The notes below the pieces were generated by a model, which had not been told where the DNA came from, searched no databases, and saw only the letters and a program-made list of their open reading frames with translations. From Pseudomonas sp. GM78 (GTDB taxonomy: Bacteria; Pseudomonadota; Gammaproteobacteria; Pseudomonadales; Pseudomonadaceae): a stretch of DNA of 51,363 nt. Every line of letters begins with the position of its first letter. The stretch's first letter is position 1. This document shows, one piece after another, positions 45,801 through 51,363 of the stretch. Location: assembly GCF_000282475.1 (NCBI RefSeq), contig NZ_AKJF01000196.1, positions 1 to 51,363 of the forward strand. Direction: 5' to 3'. Position numbers and translations under genes: made by a program.

Positions 45801-46119
45801 GGGCCTCACTTTCAAACGAGTCCGCTGGAAGCTTTTGCAGGCTATAAAGGACGGTTGCGCAGTGCTTGCAATCGATCGAAACGGGGCAGGAGCAAATGCA
45901 ACTCAGCTCAAAATCGCCGCTTAGGTCTTCGATGAGTGCAATGATCTGCCCATAGACATTTCCTTCGGAGCCTTTGCAACTCGCAGTAATAGTGTTGTCG
46001 CTCAGCTCGTGAATCTGCACTCGATCCTGATTGGCATATTTACGCGCCTTTTCCAGAGCGCGATGACTGAAAGCCTCCGACCAAGGCAGCTCCTGAAGTT
46101 GCTCAATGATTGTCAGCAT
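42814..46119 (-). CDS. SWIM zinc-finger SNF2-family helicase (1101 aa)
   Basis: 1101 residues, a paralog of the product of 39997-42690. SWIM finger: Cys76, Cys78, Cys84, His86 ([11 protein letters not shown]). A middle region about 200 residues longer than in the other copy precedes a shared segment ([23 protein letters not shown]). The SNF2 motor has [11 protein letters not shown] (about 655), DEAQ ([15 protein letters not shown]), [36 protein letters not shown]. Base composition looks less GC-biased at third positions than its neighbours (by eye), which may point to a different history. It lies 39 bp downstream of the phosphorylase gene on the same strand. The ribosome site is weak. Confidence 0.92.
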   Translation of the reverse strand: [1101 protein letters not shown]

Positions 46120-46158
46120 GAAATCAACGCGTCTCGAAATGATTGAAGTTTAAAGGCA

Positions 46159-47920
<1,762 letters not shown>

Positions 47921-47924
<4 letters not shown>

Positions 47925-48034
47925 AGCAATTCCTTGATAACGATAAACCCGGTGCGCAACGATGCGCCGCCCTGGGCTGTACCCGGGAGGTCGGCGATCA
48001 TCAGTGGGAACGGGTTCAGAACGAGAGTCGGCAT
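47921..48034 (-). CDS. Possible 37-aa leader peptide coupled to nagZ
   Basis: An uninterrupted frame from ATG at 48034 to TGA at 47921. It encodes 37 residues (begins MPTLVLNPFPLMIADLPGTA, ends FIVIKELL), and its stop overlaps the nagZ start as ATGA. No good ribosome site is visible upstream of its ATG. I do not recognise the peptide. It may be a real small gene, a coupling leader, or chance; the exact four-base overlap is the only positive sign. Confidence 0.35.
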
Positions 48035-48082
48035 GGGCGGCTAGCTTATCGGATGTCAGCTGCCGCGCCCACCCATGAGCGG

Positions 48083-48790
48083 TTAAACCTTGGCGGCAAC
48101 CGGAGTCGATTTGCTACGAGGACGCAGTTGCGCGGTGGCCATGGCCGAGTCGGTGACACCGGATTCGGCACGCATGCCGGCCGCCAGGAACGGCACCATC
48201 AGGCGCATGACCTGCTCGATGGAGGTGTTGACCCCGAAGTCGGTTTCGGCGATGGCGCGCAAGGCCTTGATACCGGACATGCTGAACGCCGCCGCCCCCA
48301 GCATGAAGTGCACGCGCCAGAACAGTTCGATCGGTGGGATGCGCGGGGCAGCCTCGTTGACTAGCATCATGTAGCGGCGAAACACCTTGCCGTACATGTC
48401 TTCCAGATAACGGCGCAAATGCCCCTGGCTCTGGCTGAAGGCCAGCCCCAGCAAACGCATGAAAATCGACAGGTCGTTGCCGCTGCGCGGCTGCACCACC
48501 AAGGCTTGCTCGACGAGGATTTCCAGCAGTTCTTCAAGGGAAGGCTTGTTTTCAGGCCTGGCCTGGCGCCGCTCCAGCTCTTTGTCGAGGCTGATGCAGA
48601 ACGGCCCCAGGAAACGCGAGAAGACCGCCTGGATCAGCGCCTTCTTGGAACCAAAGTGATAGTTGACCGCCGCCAGGTTGACACCCGCCTTGCTGGTGAT
48701 CAGGCGCAACGAGGTTTCGGCGAAACCTTTTTCCGCGAACAACTGCTCGGCAGCATCGAGAATGCGTTCAACGGTTTCCGACTGGGCCAT
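48083..48790 (-). CDS. psrA: TetR-family regulator PsrA
   Basis: 235 residues. The N-terminal helix-turn-helix (ERILDAAEQLFAEKGFAETSLRLITSKAGVNLAAVNYHFGSKKALIQAVF) is that of PsrA, the long-chain-fatty-acid-responsive regulator that activates rpoS and represses fatty-acid oxidation genes and itself. The C-terminal ligand domain has the PsrA-type RIPPIELFWRVHFMLGAAAF. The ATG at 48790 is chosen; the upstream open frame would run through the operators. Two PsrA operators stand 15-42 bp before the start. Divergent from lexA, as in PAO1. Confidence 0.95.
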   Translation of the reverse strand: MAQSETVERILDAAEQLFAEKGFAETSLRLITSKAGVNLAAVNYHFGSKKALIQAVFSRFLGPFCISLDKELERRQARPENKPSLEELLEILVEQALVVQPRSGNDLSIFMRLLGLAFSQSQGHLRRYLEDMYGKVFRRYMMLVNEAAPRIPPIELFWRVHFMLGAAAFSMSGIKALRAIAETDFGVNTSIEQVMRLMVPFLAAGMRAESGVTDSAMATAQLRPRSKSTPVAAKV

Positions 48791-48805
48791 GGCTACTCCG
48801 CCTGA

Positions 48806-48832
48806 CAAACACTTGTTTGAAACATACGTTTC
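48806..48832. promoter_or_regulatory. Two overlapping PsrA operators
   Basis: CAAACACTTGTTTG (48806-48819) and GAAACATACGTTTC (48819-48832) both match the PsrA consensus (G/C)AAAC-N4-GTTT(G/C). They share one base and are offset by 13 bp, so autoregulation of psrA is expected. Confidence 0.9.
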
Positions 48833-48974
48833 AGCCCGTGCGTTGTCAAGTCTGGCAGTTCGTTTCGGGAATGGTCGGTCATGCATTTAACCACACAACC
48901 GCAAAGCTTCCATCAGCCGGTTGAGCGACCGTCTGGCGGCACACAAAAAAAGGGGCATTGCCAAGACCGTTCCA

Positions 48975-48990
48975 CTGTATATAATCCCAG
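48975..48990. promoter_or_regulatory. LexA box 1 (imperfect)
   Basis: CTGTATATAATCCCAG, a CTGT-N8-(C)CAG match with one deviation in the right half, 30 bp before the lexA ATG. Confidence 0.8.
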
Positions 48991-48993
48991 TCA

Positions 48994-49009
48994 CTGTATA
49001 AAAAGACAG
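48994..49009. promoter_or_regulatory. LexA box 2 (perfect)
   Basis: CTGTATAAAAAGACAG, an exact CTGT-N8-ACAG site ending 11 bases before the lexA ATG. It lies over the expected core promoter and ribosome site region. Confidence 0.92.
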
Positions 49010-49019
49010 AGCGATCAAT

Positions 49020-49628
49020 ATGCTAAAGCTGACGCCACGCCAAGCCGAGATTCTGGCCTTCATCAAACGTTGCCTTGAAGACAACGGCTACCCGCCGACC
49101 CGCGCGGAAATCGCTCAGGAACTGGGTTTCAAATCGCCCAACGCGGCAGAAGAACACCTCAAGGCGCTGGCCCGCAAGGGTGCGATCGAGATGACGCCGG
49201 GCGCTTCGCGCGGCATTCGCATTCCGGGTTTCGAGGCCAAGGCCGACGACTCCAGCCTGCCGATCATTGGCCGCGTCGCAGCCGGCGCGCCGATCCTCGC
49301 CCAGCAACACGTTGAAGAGTCCTGCAACATCAACCCTGCGTTCTTCCACCCGCGCGCCGATTACCTGCTGCGGGTACACGGCATGAGCATGAAGGATGTG
49401 GGCATCTTCGACGGCGACCTGTTGGCCGTCCACACCACCCGCGAAGCCCGCAACGGCCAGATCGTGGTGGCGCGGATCGGCGACGAAGTCACCGTCAAGC
49501 GCTTCAAGCGCGACGGCAGCAAAGTCTGGCTGCTGGCCGAAAACCCTGAGTTTGCCCCTATCGAAGTGAACCTTAAAGATCAGGAACTGGTGATCGAAGG
49601 CTTGAGCGTCGGCGTCATTCGTCGTTAA
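49020..49628 (+). CDS. lexA: SOS repressor LexA
   Basis: 202 residues. Winged HTH N-terminus ([44 protein letters not shown]). Self-cleavage occurs at Ala88-Gly89 in GRVAAGAPI; the catalytic dyad is Ser123 (HGMSMKDVG) and Lys160 (EVTVKRF). Two LexA boxes precede it, so it is autoregulated. sulA follows 11 bp downstream in the same unit. Confidence 0.98.
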   Translation: MLKLTPRQAEILAFIKRCLEDNGYPPTRAEIAQELGFKSPNAAEEHLKALARKGAIEMTPGASRGIRIPGFEAKADDSSLPIIGRVAAGAPILAQQHVEESCNINPAFFHPRADYLLRVHGMSMKDVGIFDGDLLAVHTTREARNGQIVVARIGDEVTVKRFKRDGSKVWLLAENPEFAPIEVNLKDQELVIEGLSVGVIRR

Positions 49629-49639
49629 AAGGAGGCTTT

Positions 49640-50116
49640 ATGCAGTTCCCACACACATCACAGCAAGCCCAACTGCCGCTTCAGTTCGAGGCGTTCATGG
49701 CACAGCCATTGGCGCCGATCCTGAAGGAAGTGGTCGAGTCGCCCTGGAGCGCCGAACCCGAGGTCTTCAGTGAACTGTCGCTGCGTGGTGCTGCCGGGAA
49801 CTGCCTGAACCTACTGGCGCCGATCCTGCGGGAACTCAGCCAGGACCAGGATGCTCGCTGGCTGACCCTGATCGCTCCACCCGCCAGCTTGACCCAGGCC
49901 TGGCTGCGGGACGCCGGGCTCAATCGCGAACGCATCCTGCTGCTGCAACCACGCGGCGCCCAAAGCGCCCAGCAACTGACTTGCGAGGCCCTTCGCCTTG
50001 GCCGCAGCCACACGGTGGTCAGTTGGCTCAACCCGTTGAGCAAAATCTCACGGCAACAGCTGATCAGCGCCGCCCGGACCGGGGACGCTCAAAGCCTGAA
50101 TATTCGACTGGGTTAA
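49640..50116 (+). CDS. sulA: SOS cell-division inhibitor SulA
   Basis: 158 residues. SulA binds FtsZ and blocks Z-ring formation during DNA damage. The core ARWLTLIAPPASLTQAWLRDAGLNRERILLLQPR and the C-terminal VVSWLNPLSKISRQQLISAA are those of the Pseudomonas protein. AAAAGGAGG precedes the ATG. It is cotranscribed with lexA and so controlled by the same boxes. Confidence 0.95.
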   Translation: MQFPHTSQQAQLPLQFEAFMAQPLAPILKEVVESPWSAEPEVFSELSLRGAAGNCLNLLAPILRELSQDQDARWLTLIAPPASLTQAWLRDAGLNRERILLLQPRGAQSAQQLTCEALRLGRSHTVVSWLNPLSKISRQQLISAARTGDAQSLNIRLG

Positions 50117-50199
50117 CGGCGCACGCTGAACGCGCAGGGCTTCTGCAAGGATAGAGAAGCCTATTGGAGGCAGTGCCGGTAAAAACCGACAGGCGGGGG

Positions 50200-50433
50200 T
50201 CAATGAAGGACCCGCGGTCCCTCTTCCTTTTCGAATTCGCCTTCAACCATGCGCCCCGCCATCTGCACGCCGACGCTCAACATCGCCTTGGCGACTTCTA
50301 CGTGCTGGCCTTGCAAGAACGCTTTGGCGTCCTCGGAGAAATCCAAAGTAACCAGAGAACCCTCGTCCTCAGCCCTGCGCAGCTCGATTCGGCCGTCTGG
50401 TAACTCGACAATTTCTAGAAAGGACGTTGGCAT
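50200..50433 (-). CDS. Small conserved protein (PA3009-like)
   Basis: 77 residues. MPTSFLEIVELPDGRIELRR and the acidic LDFSEDAKAFLQGQHVEVAKAMLSVGVQMAGRMV are recognisable as the small protein that follows sulA in Pseudomonas. It has no membrane segment or signal. The function is unknown. The start at 50433 has GGAG 11 bases upstream; an ATG ten codons earlier is possible. It is convergent with sulA across 83 bp. Confidence 0.75.
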   Translation of the reverse strand: MPTSFLEIVELPDGRIELRRAEDEGSLVTLDFSEDAKAFLQGQHVEVAKAMLSVGVQMAGRMVEGEFEKEEGPRVLH

Positions 50434-50574
50434 AAAGGTCTGTTCTCCACGAAAGGCCAGCATTATATAGGCATCGGTCAGGCTTCGCTCGGGATCTTGA
50501 CCAGATACCCTCGCGAAAACGGCTCAGCAGCCGAGCAAACAACCCAAAGGTCGTTCGCTGCGCTGCTCAGTCCC

Positions 50575-51099
50575 TCAGCACTCGTTCAAGCCTTCGCGAA
50601 AACGGATGGCCAGGCTTTTCAGATTTTGCCGCCAGCTCTCCAGCTCCTCGCGACCCAGCTCCTGAGGCGCCTCTTCTTCATCGAGGTTTACCGCCAGGAT
50701 CAACGGCTGCGTCACATCGCCTTTAGGCTTGTGCGGCGCCCGTGGCGGCTGGAACAACGCCGCATGGGCAGCCAGCAACTTGGCCAGCCAGGTTTCCGGG
50801 TTGTTGGCCAGCTCGACCATCTCGGCCATTTCCGGGATAGCGATACTTTCCAGCACTTCGCGAGTCAGCAACGATTCGGCCCGGGAGGCATTGGCCTGGG
50901 GCAAGCGATAGAAGCCGGCAATCTCATGGCACAGGCCCAGCAAGGCGCCGTACAGGTGAAACAACGTCGATTCCCGCCCCGCCTGAATCAGCGCCAGGGA
51001 ATTCATCGCCCGCCCCTCTTCGGCTTTGGCGAGCGCTTCCAGCGACAGGCCGGCGAAATAGATCTTCTGGTTGGTACGGGTATAGAGTTCGTGGGCCAT
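50575..51099 (-). CDS. Conserved hypothetical protein (DUF6586-like, PA3010-like)
   Basis: 174 residues, mostly alpha-helical and soluble. The N-terminus MAHELYTRTNQKIYFAGLSLEALAKAEEGR is strongly conserved in pseudomonads. The middle is LFHLYGALLGLCHEIAGFYRLP, and the C-terminus ends in ELESWRQNLKSLAIRFREGLNEC. Function is unknown. GGAGG lies 8 bases before the ATG at 51099, which rules out the longer frame. In PAO1 it lies between sulA-PA3009 and topA. Confidence 0.8.
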   Translation of the reverse strand: MAHELYTRTNQKIYFAGLSLEALAKAEEGRAMNSLALIQAGRESTLFHLYGALLGLCHEIAGFYRLPQANASRAESLLTREVLESIAIPEMAEMVELANNPETWLAKLLAAHAALFQPPRAPHKPKGDVTQPLILAVNLDEEEAPQELGREELESWRQNLKSLAIRFREGLNEC

Positions 51100-51317
51100 G
51101 ACGGCAGCCTCCACAACGAAATAATTGCTTCACGCAGGTCAGACAGTGTCGTGGATCAACTCCTCCTCCCGCAAGCATTGTCTGATCCTGAATGACACTC
51201 CCACTCAATAAATCGCCACCACCCTTCTGAACGAAACGGCTCCTTGGAGAAAAAACGCACGACTCCCGATCAGGCCGGCCGACCCCGCGTCAAAGCCTGT
51301 GGGAGATGGTTGTCTGA

Positions 51318-51363
51318 GTACATATCCATTCCTGCGGTAACGGCCACTTATGGTTTCGCCCTT
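51318..51363 (+). repeat. Dispersed repeat fragment at the right edge
   Basis: GTACATATCCATTCCTGCGG and the following bases up to the window end. The first 20 bases match the inverted copy at 1-20 with one mismatch. I recognise the string as a commonly repeated intergenic sequence of fluorescent pseudomonads, cut off here. Confidence 0.6.

Overview
The window is chromosomal DNA from a fluorescent-group Pseudomonas. Gene content and order match long blocks of the P. aeruginosa PAO1 map as I remember it: selD/selU; tal-rssC-rssB-mlaA...queF-cupredoxin-copRS; lolE-lolD-lolC-pilZ-sthA-apbE; gap-mfd-csiV; and mtip-nagZ-psrA-lexA-sulA. The DNA is GC-rich with strong third-position bias. Its intergenic spaces carry many Pseudomonas REP-type inverted repeats built around GTGGGAGCGAGCCTGCTCGC or GTAGGAGCTGCCGCAGGCTGC. 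I saw no rRNA, tRNA, CRISPR, insertion sequence or prophage.

Layout. 1-10.7 kb: zinc-type porphobilinogen synthase (hemB), PhzF-family and Nu-type GST proteins, an exported histidine-phosphatase-like protein, the selenium pair selD-selU, two small unknowns, a metallothionein, a Na+/H+ antiporter-family permease and a chemoreceptor. 11-19.7 kb: transaldolase, the RssB/RssC partner-switch pair, MlaA, a HAD-fold protein without its catalytic aspartates, a DUF4404 protein, QueF, a copper-binding cupredoxin and CopRS. 19.8-27.2 kb: lipoprotein export LolCDE, a PilZ protein, a glycerophosphodiesterase, soluble transhydrogenase and ApbE.

27.4-33.4 kb is the most distinctive part: a four-gene, tightly coupled operon for synthesis and export of a polysaccharide. 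It encodes a HlyD/EmrA-like membrane fusion protein, a periplasmic glycosidase-like protein, a cellulose-synthase-like GT2 enzyme with its own PilZ domain, and a NodT-type outer-membrane lipoprotein. It has no BcsB or BcsC. It lies where PAO1 has nqrABCDEF-aroP1, between apbE and gap, is flanked by REP clusters and is preceded by about 450 bp of AT-rich DNA. I infer a dedicated, possibly c-di-GMP-controlled beta-glucan-type exopolysaccharide system.

34-51.4 kb: a GAPDH with a long N-terminal extension, mfd, csiV, then two SWIM-SNF2 helicase paralogs placed tail to tail inside an otherwise conserved block, then methylthioinosine phosphorylase, nagZ, psrA, lexA, sulA and two small conserved proteins. 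Visible regulation includes two overlapping PsrA operators in front of psrA, two LexA boxes in front of lexA-sulA, a candidate CopR site between the cupredoxin gene and copRS, and a spaced direct repeat of TGTAGTGG between gap and mfd. The two window ends carry inverted copies of the same short dispersed repeat.
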